59,447 bases of DNA from contig JAGARU010000029.1 of the NCBI GenBank assembly GCA_017622085.1, positions 1 through 59,447 of the forward strand. The letters run 5' to 3'. Position numbers and translations under genes: made by a program. This document shows, piece by piece, positions 17,080 to 25,900 of the stretch. Position 1 is the stretch's first letter; the number at the start of each line of letters is the position of its first letter. This DNA is from Clostridia bacterium. GTDB lineage: Bacteria; Bacillota; Clostridia; Oscillospirales; CAG-272. The notes under the pieces are model-generated. The model was not told where the DNA came from. It saw nothing but the letters and a program-made list of their open reading frames with translations, and made no database searches.

Positions 17080-17961
17080 TCAATCTCCATTCCGCCGCCC
17101 AATGGTGCGAATCGGTTCTTCCTTCCCGCTTTCCAAAGAGCGCACAATGGCATTCAGGATCATCACGGGGGAGATGAATTCATCATAACCGATGGCTTGT
17201 GCCTCCCCTGAAAGGATCCCGTAAAACTCAGAAAATTCCCTGTAAAACCAATCGTTCGTCGAAGGGATCTCAAAGCCCGTGGAAGCCGTTTCTGCCATGC
17301 GGGCGGCGTAGTAATGATAGCTGTTGTTGCAGAAAAGTCCTACGCAGTCGTAGCTTTCATAGTGAAACAGCACGTGTATTTGGTCACCGTTTGAGCGCGC
17401 CGTCACGGACAGGGGAAATCTGCCGAAGATCTCGCAGACCATTTCCACGAGATGCTGGGCATAGAAGTAGAAGCCGCCGTAGTTGTTTTCTCGTTGATAA
17501 GGCGCGCGGACGTAACCGCCGAGGGTCTTACCGCCGACCTCATGAACCGCCTCGCTTTTGAGCCTTCGGACATATTCGTCCTGCTTCAGGGATGAGCCGC
17601 CCGAAATCCGAACGTGATGCTCTCTCAGCCCCTTCATGAAGGTAATCGCTTGCTCTTCGCTGATGGTGATCGGCTTATCGATAAACATCGGAATACCACT
17701 GCTGATGTAGGGAAGGGCGAATTTATAGTGGCTGTTTCCGTGTCTGGCTGTGATGATCAAGCCGTCGACACACCCCACCGCATCGGCATAATGCTTCATG
17801 ACGGGAACAGCAAACTGATCGTGCAGCTTTTCGGCCGCATCGGTCTCGTCGCTGTATACGCCTATGACCTCTACGTCACGAAATTCCTCTTTTTCCTTGA
17901 TGAAGCTCAAAAAAGCGTTGGCGTGAGAATTTTCACAGCCGAGAATGGCGATCCTTTTCAT
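17080..17961 (-). CDS. Gfo/Idh/MocA-type oxidoreductase (short)
   Basis: A 293-residue protein with an N-terminal Rossmann fold (RIAILGCENSHANAF: a glycine-poor variant lacking the usual GxGxxG), the VDGLIITARHG strand and the PMFIDKPITISEEQ motif that supplies the catalytic Lys of the family (EKP-type, here DKP). The C-terminal domain is shorter than the usual 340-380 residues. AAGGAG precedes ATG 17961. It lies 12 nt after the larger paralogue, consistent with a paired dehydrogenase pathway acting on an amino-sugar or inositol-like substrate. Confidence 0.82.
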   Translation of the reverse strand: MKRIAILGCENSHANAFLSFIKEKEEFRDVEVIGVYSDETDAAEKLHDQFAVPVMKHYADAVGCVDGLIITARHGNSHYKFALPYISSGIPMFIDKPITISEEQAITFMKGLREHHVRISGGSSLKQDEYVRRLKSEAVHEVGGKTLGGYVRAPYQRENNYGGFYFYAQHLVEMVCEIFGRFPLSVTARSNGDQIHVLFHYESYDCVGLFCNNSYHYYAARMAETASTGFEIPSTNDWFYREFSEFYGILSGEAQAIGYDEFISPVMILNAIVRSLESGKEEPIRTIGRRNGD

Positions 17962-17973
17962 AGTGTCATCTCC

Positions 17974-19044
17974 TTAATATTTCAGCGGGAGAGGATTTGC
18001 GGCGTGAACCTCCTCAATGACCGAAATAATGGCGGCCGCCATTTGCGCGGTCACGGTCATCTCCCGCCCCTCGGTAATTTTGTAATAGAGCTGCTCGTAC
18101 AGCGTGGCCGTTCCGACGTCAAAGGCACTGCCGACAAAATTTTCCGCATCCGTATGCTTGACGAGCTTTTCGACGCAATACATAGGGTTGCCCGCATCAT
18201 CCTTGAGGAAGGTCTCCACCACAGGGCGCTCGGGATTCTCACCGTCTTGGATGTAGGTCATCTCATAGGCACCGGGAGTCGCCTTGAGCGTACCCTTGGT
18301 TCCCAAAACCTTGATATTGTAATTTGAATATGCGTCGATGGAAGAGATCTCGATGTCAACCACGGGCTTATGGGGGGCAGTCAAAAGGATCTTTGCGTAA
18401 TCATCGGCATCTCCGCTGGTAAGCGCTGTGTCCAGCTTGCTGTAAACCACCCGCGTGTCAGGATCAAAATCCAGAAATCCAAGTGCCATGCCAATGGGGT
18501 GGGGGCCTGTGTTATAGGTACTGCCCGCGCATTTCTTCTGCAGGGTCTGCCAATCCCAACGACGGGAAAAGCCGTTATAGCGAATGTTGATCTGCTTTAC
18601 GTCACCCAGCTTGCCCGAACGGATGGTATCATAGGTGAACTTGTAAAACGGCGCGAGAAAGGTTTGTTGAAACACCGCGAGGGTCAGACCCTTGTCCCGA
18701 GCGATCTTCATGAGCTCGTCGCACTCATACCTCGAGCGAGCGAAGGGCTTTTCTACCAACACGTTTTTTCCGTGAAGCAACAGATCCTTCGTGATGGCAT
18801 AGTGCATATCGGAATAGGTGGCGTTGACCACAAGGTCGATATCGTCAAAAGCAAACAATTCCGTGTAATCTGAAAAGGTATTACAGCCGGGATATATCTC
18901 CTCTGACACCCGACGGCGAAACGCATCGGCATCCACAACGTATTTGACCGTAAAGTACCGATTTTCTTCACTACGGTAGTATGCGCCGTGGATATCCTTA
19001 CCGCTACGTCCTTGACCAATGATGGCAATATTCAGTTTTTTCAT
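17974..19044 (-). CDS. Gfo/Idh/MocA-type NAD(P)-dependent oxidoreductase
   Basis: A 356-residue enzyme. The Rossmann motif NIAIIGQGRSGKDIHG is at residues 4-19, the catalytic KNVLVEKPFARS near residue 93 (EKP Lys), and NTGPHPIGMALGFL near residue 180 supplies the substrate-side His. First gene of the five-gene operon, directly downstream of the promoter at 19075-19103. Together with nagA and nagB the context points to uptake-coupled catabolism of a modified amino sugar; no transporter is encoded in the operon. Confidence 0.88.
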   Translation of the reverse strand: MKKLNIAIIGQGRSGKDIHGAYYRSEENRYFTVKYVVDADAFRRRVSEEIYPGCNTFSDYTELFAFDDIDLVVNATYSDMHYAITKDLLLHGKNVLVEKPFARSRYECDELMKIARDKGLTLAVFQQTFLAPFYKFTYDTIRSGKLGDVKQINIRYNGFSRRWDWQTLQKKCAGSTYNTGPHPIGMALGFLDFDPDTRVVYSKLDTALTSGDADDYAKILLTAPHKPVVDIEISSIDAYSNYNIKVLGTKGTLKATPGAYEMTYIQDGENPERPVVETFLKDDAGNPMYCVEKLVKHTDAENFVGSAFDVGTATLYEQLYYKITEGREMTVTAQMAAAIISVIEEVHAANPLPLKY

Positions 19045-19074
19045 ATGGCAACTCCTTTGACGGTGTTTTTATAC

Positions 19075-19103
19075 ATTATATAATGAACTTTTTGAAAAGT
19101 AAA
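19075..19103 (-). promoter_or_regulatory. Promoter of the amino-sugar operon
   Basis: Minus strand: TTTACT (19103-19098), 17-bp spacer, TATAAT (19080-19075), 31 nt before the first start codon. It is back to back with the AraC-type promoter 22 bp away, so one regulator site could control both. Confidence 0.75.
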
Positions 19104-19125
19104 TAGCAAAAACTGTATAAAAATA

Positions 19126-19154
19126 TTGCAAAATATGAACTCATATGCTATAAT
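19126..19154 (+). promoter_or_regulatory. Promoter of the AraC-type regulator
   Basis: TTGCAA (19126-19131), 17-bp spacer, TATAAT (19149-19154) with TG before the -10 (extended -10). Confidence 0.8.
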
Positions 19155-19197
19155 AAAGGCTGAACCCTGTACTCAAATTTCAAAAGAGGATCGATCC

Positions 19198-20001
19198 ATG
19201 AAAAACGACTATATCCAGACAACCGAGCGGATATTTTTTAAGCATGAGGTGTCTGAAAACCTGCCCTGCGACACCTATTCCATGCATACGCACAATGCAT
19301 ACGAATTGATCTATTTTATCAGCGGTGATGCCACGCACGTCATTGAGGACAGAAAATATAAACTGAAAAAGGGGGATCTGATCTTGATCCGTCCGTTGCG
19401 ATCCCATTTCATCCAGATCGACGCCCCGGCAAAATATGAGCGGTACAATATTCTTTTTGACGTGGAAAAGCATGGGGTGGAGGGCGCAGAGCTGATTCCC
19501 TCGGATATGGAGGTGATCAATCTTCACGGAAACAGGGTCATGGAAGATATTTTTCAGAAATGCGATCTCTACCGACAGCACAGCTCCAAGGATATGTTTG
19601 AAAAAATACTTGTCCATCTTTTATCCGAACTGTTTTATAACATTGCCTTGCTTCCACACCCCCTGTCGTCCAACGCCACTTCCATCTCCCCCTTGATTTC
19701 CCAGGCACTCAAATATATCAACGAGAACCTCTGCTCCATTCAGACAATTGAGGAGATCGCAGAGCATCTTTTCGTGAGTGAAAGCTATCTGTTTCGTATG
19801 TTTCAAAGGGAGCTGCATCAGACACCGAAAAAATACATTTTGGAAAAACGCCTTTTCCTCGCGCAAAAAATGCTGTCTGACGGAGAAAAGCCCACGGCGG
19901 TTTGCGAGCGTTGCGGATTTGGCGACTACGCAACGTTTTATCGGAATTATCGGGCCTTTTTCGGGCATTCGCCTTCTATTACGGGCAAGCATATGCCATA
20001 G
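19198..20001 (+). CDS. AraC-family transcriptional regulator
   Basis: About 267 residues. The N-terminal cupin sensor has a HTHNAYELIYFISG segment near residue 30, typical of sugar-responsive AraC proteins. The C-terminal 100 residues hold two helix-turn-helix motifs (IEEIAEHLFVSESYLFRMFQ and CERCGFGDYATFYRNYRAFF). ATG 19198 is chosen because AGAGGA lies seven bases upstream. It diverges from the nag/oxidoreductase operon, so it most likely activates that operon in response to the sugar. Confidence 0.92.
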   Translation: MKNDYIQTTERIFFKHEVSENLPCDTYSMHTHNAYELIYFISGDATHVIEDRKYKLKKGDLILIRPLRSHFIQIDAPAKYERYNILFDVEKHGVEGAELIPSDMEVINLHGNRVMEDIFQKCDLYRQHSSKDMFEKILVHLLSELFYNIALLPHPLSSNATSISPLISQALKYINENLCSIQTIEEIAEHLFVSESYLFRMFQRELHQTPKKYILEKRLFLAQKMLSDGEKPTAVCERCGFGDYATFYRNYRAFFGHSPSITGKHMP

Positions 20002-20099
20002 GTTTATCGTTTTGATCCTTTCTGCGATGGATAACCCGCATATGGAGATCATCCGTGATTACGTGCCGAAACATAAGATTTGACGTGAAAGGATACATC

Positions 20100-20246
20100 A
20101 TGGCGAGTTTTCTTTTGCCTGTGATTTACATAGCGTTTATTGGTTCAGGATTGCCGGATTCGCTGTTCCCCAACTTCAACTATTTGGCTCCCGAAAGCTT
20201 TGGAAAGGACGTTTCGGAATCGGTCTTTAATTTGCATAACAGATAG
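20100..20246 (+). pseudogene. Relic of an MFS transporter
   Basis: Residues 1-18 of this short frame (MASFLLPVIYIAFIGSGL, then PDSL) match the start of a common Firmicutes major-facilitator transporter. The sequence then jumps to a segment resembling a late loop of the same family (APESFGKDVSESV) and stops at 20246. About 300 residues are missing, so this is an internally deleted, truncated remnant. Confidence 0.6.
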
Positions 20247-20260
20247 CAACAGACAGTTGC

Positions 20261-20289
20261 TTGTCAACTTTAACAGCCTGTGTTATAAT
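20261..20289 (+). promoter_or_regulatory. Promoter of the XRE/zinc-ribbon gene
   Basis: TTGTCA (20261-20266), 17-bp spacer, TATAAT (20284-20289), 28 nt before the start. Confidence 0.8.
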
Positions 20290-20317
20290 ATGAACACAAA
20301 CTCAAGGCGGTGATTAT

Positions 20318-21082
20318 GTGGAAACGAAAGAAATAATTTACGAATTAAGAACCAAAAAAGGACTGTCGCAAGAGGAACTTGCTGAAAAGATTTTTGTGAC
20401 AAGGCAAGCGGTGTCACGCTGGGAAAACGGTGAAACGATACCGAACACGGAAACTTTGAAGCTTCTTTCAAAGGAGTTTAATGTGTCGATCAACACGCTT
20501 CTCGGTTCACCGAGAAATCTTATCTGTCAATGCTGCGGTATGCCGCTTGAGGACAGTAATATAAGCAAAGAAACCGACGGCTTTTTCAACGAGGAATACT
20601 GCAAGTGGTGCTATGCCGACGGCAATTTCTGTTACACAAGTCTTGAAGAACTGACCGACTTCTTGGTAGGTCATATGTCGAATGAAAATTGGCCGGCTGA
20701 AGCGGCAAGAGCTTATTTTGACGAGCATCTTCCCAAGCTCAACTATTGGAAACGCTATGCGGAGCTTGGCGGTGATGAAAAATTCAAGAAATTCAAAGAG
20801 CAGCTGATCCGTGAATTTAACGATTTACATATCGAAGGAATGCCCGAGGTCAAGACGCTCAATTTCCTTGTAGGCGGTTATATCAATATGGAATACTCGC
20901 TTCCAAGCGGACAAAAAGTAAAATTTCTCGATGATAATACCACCTATCTTGGAAGTCAGCTTGCATGTGAATTCAGTGGTAACCGTTGCTTCGGTATTGC
21001 CGCCAATATGGATTTCATTCTCGTCTGTACCTACGAGGAAAACGGAGAAAATCCCGAGCTTGTGATTTACAAAAAGAGATGA
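20318..21082 (+). CDS. XRE regulator fused to a zinc-ribbon domain
   Basis: A 254-residue protein in three parts. Residues 1-65 are an XRE helix-turn-helix (TKKGLSQEELAEKIFVTRQA, then VSRWENGETIPN). Residues 68-140 hold a zinc-ribbon-like cluster (CQCCGMPLED ... EYCKWCYADG), a domain also found as a stand-alone protein that binds metal through CxxC pairs. Residues 150-254 are an uncharacterised alpha/beta domain. GTG 20318 is used; AAGGCGG lies ten bases upstream and the ATG at 20316 is out of frame. Monocistronic with its own promoter; target unknown. Confidence 0.82.
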   Translation: METKEIIYELRTKKGLSQEELAEKIFVTRQAVSRWENGETIPNTETLKLLSKEFNVSINTLLGSPRNLICQCCGMPLEDSNISKETDGFFNEEYCKWCYADGNFCYTSLEELTDFLVGHMSNENWPAEAARAYFDEHLPKLNYWKRYAELGGDEKFKKFKEQLIREFNDLHIEGMPEVKTLNFLVGGYINMEYSLPSGQKVKFLDDNTTYLGSQLACEFSGNRCFGIAANMDFILVCTYEENGENPELVIYKKR

Positions 21083-21396
21083 TCAAACTGTTTTAAAATA
21101 CGGCTCACCTCAAAATTTGAAAAAATTTTCCAAACCCCCTTGCAAATTGCGTGAAAACGCTATGTAATTACCATCCTATGGCTGTTCTCGGATGGAAATT
21201 TCCCAACCAAATGCAAAAGGATATGGAAAACTCCCACGCCTGATTGCGCGCCGACTTTGCAGTCTTCATTCGGCGCTTCGCCCCTCCTTTCGACTGCAAA
21301 GTCGTATAACGGTACTCGTCACTTTTTTCTTCCCTTTTTCGGTCTCACATCATTGACAAAACTACAATCACATCAAGGCAAATGAAAAGAAACGCC
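21083..21396. repeat. Intergenic region with a 13-bp inverted repeat
   Basis: No gene. CGACTTTGCAGTC (21252-21264) and GACTGCAAAGTCG (21292-21304) are perfect inverted repeats separated by 27 bases, without a following T-run. AT-rich sequence around 21110-21180 has no feature I recognise. Confidence 0.55.
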
Positions 21397-21425
21397 TTGC
21401 ATTATTCACAGTTTTATGATATATT
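21397..21425 (+). promoter_or_regulatory. Promoter of the LysR-type gene
   Basis: TTGCAT (21397-21402), 17-bp spacer, TATATT (21420-21425). Confidence 0.65.
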
Positions 21426-21467
21426 AAAATGGATATGTAAGAAATGCAATGAGAGGAGGACTTGTAT

Positions 21468-22391
21468 ATGAATATTCTACATATGAAGTACGCGGTTGAG
21501 GTTGCACGACTCGGCTCGCTGAATAAAGCGGCGGAAACCCTGATGATCGCACAACCGAATATCAGCCGATCTATCAAAGAGCTCGAAGCCGATCTTGGAA
21601 TTACCATATTCCAACGAAGCGCGAAGGGAATGGTTCTGACGCCCGATGGCGAGGAATTTATGGACTATGCGCGGGATATTCTTCACCGTATCGATAAGAT
21701 CGAGCAGTCCTACCGTGACGGCTCGCATAAAAAGCGTAAGTTTTCAATCTCTGTTCCACGTGCGTGCTATATCTCTGCCGCAATGGCGGAATTCTCAAAA
21801 ACCATCGGTGATACGCCCGTAGAAATATACTACAAGGAAACCAACTCCAAAAAGACCATAAAAAAGCTTCTGGAAAACGAATACAAGCTCGGTATCATTC
21901 GTTACTCGGATAACTATGATAAATACTACAAGGATATGCTTGAGGAAAAAGGGCTTTCTTATGAGCTTGTGGCGGAGTTCTCCTACGTTCTTATTATGAG
22001 CCGAGATAATCCTCTCGCGGAGAAGGAAACGATCAATTACGAGGATCTTTCCGATTATATCGAGATAGCGCACGCAGATCCCTACGTTCCCACACTCTCT
22101 ATGTCCAAGGTGTTCCGTGAGGAGCTTCCCGATAATATTGGACAGAGAATATTTGTGTTTGAGCGAGCAAGTCAGTTTGATCTTCTATCGGAAAACCCAA
22201 AAACGTTTATGTGGGTATCGCCTGCCTCACAGCAGATACTTGACAGATATAATCTTGTTCAGCGTGTTTGCGAGGGCAACAAAAAGGTATACAGAGATGT
22301 GCTCATTTATCATAAAGGATATAAGCTGACAAAGCTCGATAAGGATTTCATTACCGCGCTTTGCAACGCGAGACGGAAATTTGTTAAGTAA
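21468..22391 (+). CDS. LysR-family transcriptional regulator
   Basis: About 307 residues. Residues 1-65 are the classic LysR winged helix (MKYAVEVARLGSLNKAAETL, then AQPNISRSIKELEADLGITI with FQRSAKGMVLTPDGE). The rest is a two-lobed effector-binding domain. ATG 21468 is chosen because GAGGAGGA lies seven bases before it. It sits directly upstream of the rex-adhE-hydrogenase operon on the same strand and is separated by a terminator, so it may be a further regulator of that operon responding to a fermentation metabolite (inference). Confidence 0.92.
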   Translation: MNILHMKYAVEVARLGSLNKAAETLMIAQPNISRSIKELEADLGITIFQRSAKGMVLTPDGEEFMDYARDILHRIDKIEQSYRDGSHKKRKFSISVPRACYISAAMAEFSKTIGDTPVEIYYKETNSKKTIKKLLENEYKLGIIRYSDNYDKYYKDMLEEKGLSYELVAEFSYVLIMSRDNPLAEKETINYEDLSDYIEIAHADPYVPTLSMSKVFREELPDNIGQRIFVFERASQFDLLSENPKTFMWVSPASQQILDRYNLVQRVCEGNKKVYRDVLIYHKGYKLTKLDKDFITALCNARRKFVK

Positions 22392-22410
22392 ATAAATATG
22401 AATATATAAT

Positions 22411-22443
22411 AATGGCTTTGCAATAATGCAGAGCCATTTTTTG
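22411..22443 (+). terminator. Terminator after the LysR gene
   Basis: AATGGCTTTGCA (22411-22422) pairs with TGCAGAGCCATT (22427-22438), loop ATAA, then a T-run. Confidence 0.8.
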
Positions 22444-22445
22444 TA

Positions 22446-22474
22446 TTGATATGCCATATATCGATATTGATAAT
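22446..22474 (+). promoter_or_regulatory. Candidate promoter of the rex operon
   Basis: TTGATA (22446-22451), 17-bp spacer, GATAAT (22469-22474). It overlaps an AT-rich partial palindrome (ATATCGATAT) that could be a LysR-type site. Alternatives further downstream cannot be excluded. Confidence 0.4.
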
Positions 22475-22512
22475 ACCGATATAACATTTTAATTATTCCC
22501 AAGAAGCAGATC

Positions 22513-22532
22513 TTGTGTTAAAATATTGACAG
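22513..22532 (+). promoter_or_regulatory. Candidate Rex operator
   Basis: TTGTGTTAAAATATTGACAG lies 20 nt before the rex start. It keeps the outer half-sites (TTGTG ... GACA) of the Rex consensus TTGTGAAATATATTTCACAA at about 12 of 20 positions. Autoregulation by Rex is common, so the position is sensible, but the match is imperfect. Confidence 0.3.
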
Positions 22533-22551
22533 TTCAACAAGGAGGTGGCAA

Positions 22552-23172
22552 ATGAACGGATATTCGATTCCGAAAGCGACGCTCGGACGGCTTCCGCAGT
22601 ATCTTGCATATTTGAGAAGCTTACCCGATATGCGCCGCACCATATCGGCGACCGCCATTGCCAAAGCGTTATCGCTTGGCGACGTTCAGGTTCGTAAGGA
22701 TCTTGCAACTGTCAGCGGTGCCGGAAAGCCCAAGATCGGTTATGAAACCGATCAATTGATTACCGACATCGAAAGCCATCTCGGGTATGAGCACTTGACA
22801 TACGCAGTTCTCGTAGGAGCAGGAAAACTCGGCAGAGCGCTTCTTGATTATGACGGCTTCGAGGATTATGGCGTGAAGATCGTTGCGGGTTTTGACTGTA
22901 ACGAAACGGTACTCACTAAAGGTACGAGGGATATATTGCCAATCCGAGATATCGAGGCTTATTGTCGTGAACACGATGTAAAGCTCGGAATTATCACGGT
23001 AGGCGGGGGCTCGGCGCAGGAGGTTTGCGACAAGCTTGTAGAAAGCGGCATTAAAGCAATATGGAATTTTGCCCCGGTTACCTTAAAGGTGCCAAACGGA
23101 GTATTTCTGAAGCAAGAAAATTTAGCGTTATCTCTCGCATATCTGAACAATCAGATCAGTAAATCATTTTAG
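22552..23172 (+). CDS. rex: Redox-sensing transcriptional repressor Rex
   Basis: A 206-residue Rex protein, which represses fermentation genes and leaves DNA when NADH/NAD rises. The N-terminal winged helix (TISATAIAKALSLGDVQVRK) precedes a Rossmann domain with LVGAGKLGRALLDY near residue 90 and the domain-swapped C-terminal helix NLALSLAYLNNQI. AAGGAGGTGG precedes ATG 22552. It is the first gene of the operon with adhE 13 nt downstream, a target class typical for Rex. Confidence 0.95.
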   Translation: MNGYSIPKATLGRLPQYLAYLRSLPDMRRTISATAIAKALSLGDVQVRKDLATVSGAGKPKIGYETDQLITDIESHLGYEHLTYAVLVGAGKLGRALLDYDGFEDYGVKIVAGFDCNETVLTKGTRDILPIRDIEAYCREHDVKLGIITVGGGSAQEVCDKLVESGIKAIWNFAPVTLKVPNGVFLKQENLALSLAYLNNQISKSF

Positions 23173-23185
23173 GAGGACATATAAA

Positions 23186-25882
23186 ATGGAAACCAAAACT
23201 TACGAAATCGTGGACAGTGTGGAAGCACTTCACGGCGCGATCGCTCGTGTAAGAGCGGCACAGAAGGTTTTCGCAACCTACACGCAGGAGCAGGTTGATA
23301 AGATCTTCTTGGCAGCGGCATCTGCCGCAGATAAAGCAAGGATCAGCCTTGCAAAGCTCGCGGTTGAGGAAACCGGCATGGGCATCGTAGAGGACAAGGT
23401 CATCAAGAACCACTACGCCGCAGAATATATCTATAATGCATACAAGGAAACCAAGACCTGTGGTGTTATTGAGGAAGATAAGGCATACGGTATCAAAAAG
23501 ATTGCCGAACCGATCGGTGTTGTTGCCGCTGTTATCCCCACGACCAACCCTACCTCCACCGCAATCTTCAAGTGCCTGCTCGCGCTCAAGACTCGTAATG
23601 CCATCATCATCAGCCCTCACCCCAGAGCAAAGAATTCTACCATCGCGGCTGCAAAGCTCGTTCTCGAAGCTGCCGTAGCCGCAGGCGCACCCGAGGGCAT
23701 CATCGACTGGATCGACGTTCCTTCCTTGGATATGACCAACACCGTCATGAAGGAAGCCGACATCATCCTTGCGACCGGTGGTCCCGGAATGGTTAAGGCT
23801 GCATACTCCAGCGGCAAGCCTGCGCTCGGTGTCGGCGCCGGTAACACGCCCGCCATTATCGATGGAACCGCAGACATTCTTCTCGCAGTTAACTCGATCA
23901 TTCACTCCAAGACCTTTGATAACGGTATGATCTGCGCGTCCGAGCAGTCGGTTATCGTACTTGAAAGCATCTATGATATGGTCAAGGCCGAGTTTGCGGC
24001 CCGCGGATGCTACTTCCTTGATCCTATGGAAACCGAGAAGGTTCGTAAGACGATCATCATAAATGGTGGGCTTAACGCAAAAATTGTTGGTCAGAAAGCG
24101 GCTAAGATCGCTGCGCTTGCCGGCGTAACCGTTCCCGCAGGCACCAAGATCCTCATCGGTGAGGTCGAGAGCGTTGAGCTTTCTGAGGAATTTGCGCACG
24201 AAAAGCTCTCGCCCGTACTTGCTATGTATAAGGCCAAGACCTTCGATGAAGCCCTTGACAAGGCAGATAAGCTCGTTGAGGACGGCGGCTTCGGTCACAC
24301 TTCCTCTCTTTATATCAACGAGCTCACCGAGACCGAAAAGCTGGCTGCCTATACCGCCAGAATGAGAACCTGCCGTATCCTCGTCAACACCCCCTCCGCT
24401 CACGGCGGTATCGGCGACCTGTATAACTTCAAGCTCGCTCCCTCGCTCACGCTTGGATGCGGATCTTGGGGCGGTAACAGCGTATCCGAGAACGTAGGTG
24501 TTAAGCACCTGCTCAACATTAAAACAGTCGCCGAGAGGAGAGAAAATATGCTTTGGTTCAGAACCCCCGAAAAGGTTTATATTAAGAAGGGTTGTCTCCC
24601 TGTGGCTCTGGATGAGCTGAGAACCGTCCGTCACGCCAAGAAGGCCTTCATCGTTACCGACACCTTCCTTTATCAGAACGGCTATACCAAGCCGATCACC
24701 GACAAGCTGGACGAAATGGGCATCCAGCACACCACCTTCTTCAATGTTCAGCCCGATCCTACGCTCGCTAACGCAACCGAAGGCGCAGCTCTTATGAGAG
24801 CATTCCAGCCCGATACCATCATCGCACTCGGCGGCGGATCCGCCATGGACGCGGCCAAGATCATGTGGGTTCTCTACGAGCATCCCGAAGCAGACTTCAT
24901 GGACATGGCCATGCGCTTCATCGACATCCGTAAGCGAATCTACACCTTCCCCAAGATGGGTGAAAAGGCTTACTTCATCGCCATCCCCACCTCCGCTGGT
25001 ACGGGATCTGAGGTAACTCCTTTCGCAGTTATTACCGATGAAAAGACCGGTGTCAAGTATCCTCTTGCTGACTACGAGCTTCTTCCCAACATGGCCATCA
25101 TCGACGCCGACTTCCATATGTCCGCTCCCAAGGGACTCACTGCGGCTTCGGGTATCGACGCCGTGACTCATGCCGTGGAGGCTTATGCCGCCATGCTGGC
25201 TACCGACTACACCGACGGTCTTGCCCTCCGCGCTCTCAAGGTGATCTTTGAGTACCTGCCCAGAGCATACGACAACGGTCAGACCGACGTTGAAGCTCGC
25301 GAGAAGATGGCCAACGCCGCTACCATGGCAGGTATGGCATTCGCAAACGCATTCCTCGGCGTATGTCACTCCATGGCTCATAAGCTCGGTGCCTTCCACC
25401 ATCTCCCCCACGGTGTTGCCAACGCCTTGATGATCGAGGAGGTTCTCCGCTTCAATGCTGCTGAGGCTCCTGCAAAGATGGGTACCTTCTCGCAGTATGA
25501 TCATCCTCACACGCTCGCAAGATATGCTGAGATCGCCGACTACCTTGGAATTAAGGGTGCAAACGACGAGGAGAAGCTTGAAGGACTGATCAAGGCGATC
25601 AACGACCTCAAGGCTCGCGTTGGTATCAAGGCTACCATTAAGGACTACGGCATCGACGAGTCCGATTTCCTCGCCCGTCTGGATGACATGGTGGAGCAGG
25701 CCTTCGACGATCAGTGCACCGGTGCGAACCCCCGCTATCCTCTGATGAGCGAGATCAAGCAGATGTATCTCAACGCTTACTACGGCAAGCACTTTGTTGA
25801 GCAGGATATGCCGGCTCGTGATCTCGATGAGGCAAAAGTCGATCCCATCAAGACTCCCTATCGCATGGGCAAAAAGGCGTAA
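23186..25882 (+). CDS. adhE: Bifunctional acetaldehyde-CoA / alcohol dehydrogenase
   Basis: An 898-residue AdhE that reduces acetyl-CoA to acetaldehyde and then ethanol with two NADH. Residues 1-440 are the CoA-acylating aldehyde dehydrogenase (VIPTTNPTSTAIFKCLLALK; catalytic Cys in NGMICASEQSVIV near residue 250). Residues 455-870 are the iron-dependent alcohol dehydrogenase (GGGSAMDAAKIMWV; iron-ligand His in GVCHSMAHKLGAFHHLPHG). Length is standard, with no frameshift. Codon use is strongly biased, as in highly expressed genes. AGGAGGAC precedes the start. Probably assembles into spirosome filaments, as in the family. Confidence 0.96.
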   Translation: METKTYEIVDSVEALHGAIARVRAAQKVFATYTQEQVDKIFLAAASAADKARISLAKLAVEETGMGIVEDKVIKNHYAAEYIYNAYKETKTCGVIEEDKAYGIKKIAEPIGVVAAVIPTTNPTSTAIFKCLLALKTRNAIIISPHPRAKNSTIAAAKLVLEAAVAAGAPEGIIDWIDVPSLDMTNTVMKEADIILATGGPGMVKAAYSSGKPALGVGAGNTPAIIDGTADILLAVNSIIHSKTFDNGMICASEQSVIVLESIYDMVKAEFAARGCYFLDPMETEKVRKTIIINGGLNAKIVGQKAAKIAALAGVTVPAGTKILIGEVESVELSEEFAHEKLSPVLAMYKAKTFDEALDKADKLVEDGGFGHTSSLYINELTETEKLAAYTARMRTCRILVNTPSAHGGIGDLYNFKLAPSLTLGCGSWGGNSVSENVGVKHLLNIKTVAERRENMLWFRTPEKVYIKKGCLPVALDELRTVRHAKKAFIVTDTFLYQNGYTKPITDKLDEMGIQHTTFFNVQPDPTLANATEGAALMRAFQPDTIIALGGGSAMDAAKIMWVLYEHPEADFMDMAMRFIDIRKRIYTFPKMGEKAYFIAIPTSAGTGSEVTPFAVITDEKTGVKYPLADYELLPNMAIIDADFHMSAPKGLTAASGIDAVTHAVEAYAAMLATDYTDGLALRALKVIFEYLPRAYDNGQTDVEAREKMANAATMAGMAFANAFLGVCHSMAHKLGAFHHLPHGVANALMIEEVLRFNAAEAPAKMGTFSQYDHPHTLARYAEIADYLGIKGANDEEKLEGLIKAINDLKARVGIKATIKDYGIDESDFLARLDDMVEQAFDDQCTGANPRYPLMSEIKQMYLNAYYGKHFVEQDMPARDLDEAKVDPIKTPYRMGKKA

Positions 25883-25900
25883 TTTAAGGAGGAAAAACAC

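Noticed and set aside
22527..22555. TTGACA at 22527 as the -35 box of rex
   Set aside because: It lies only about 25 nt before the start codon, leaving no room for a -10 box and ribosome binding site.
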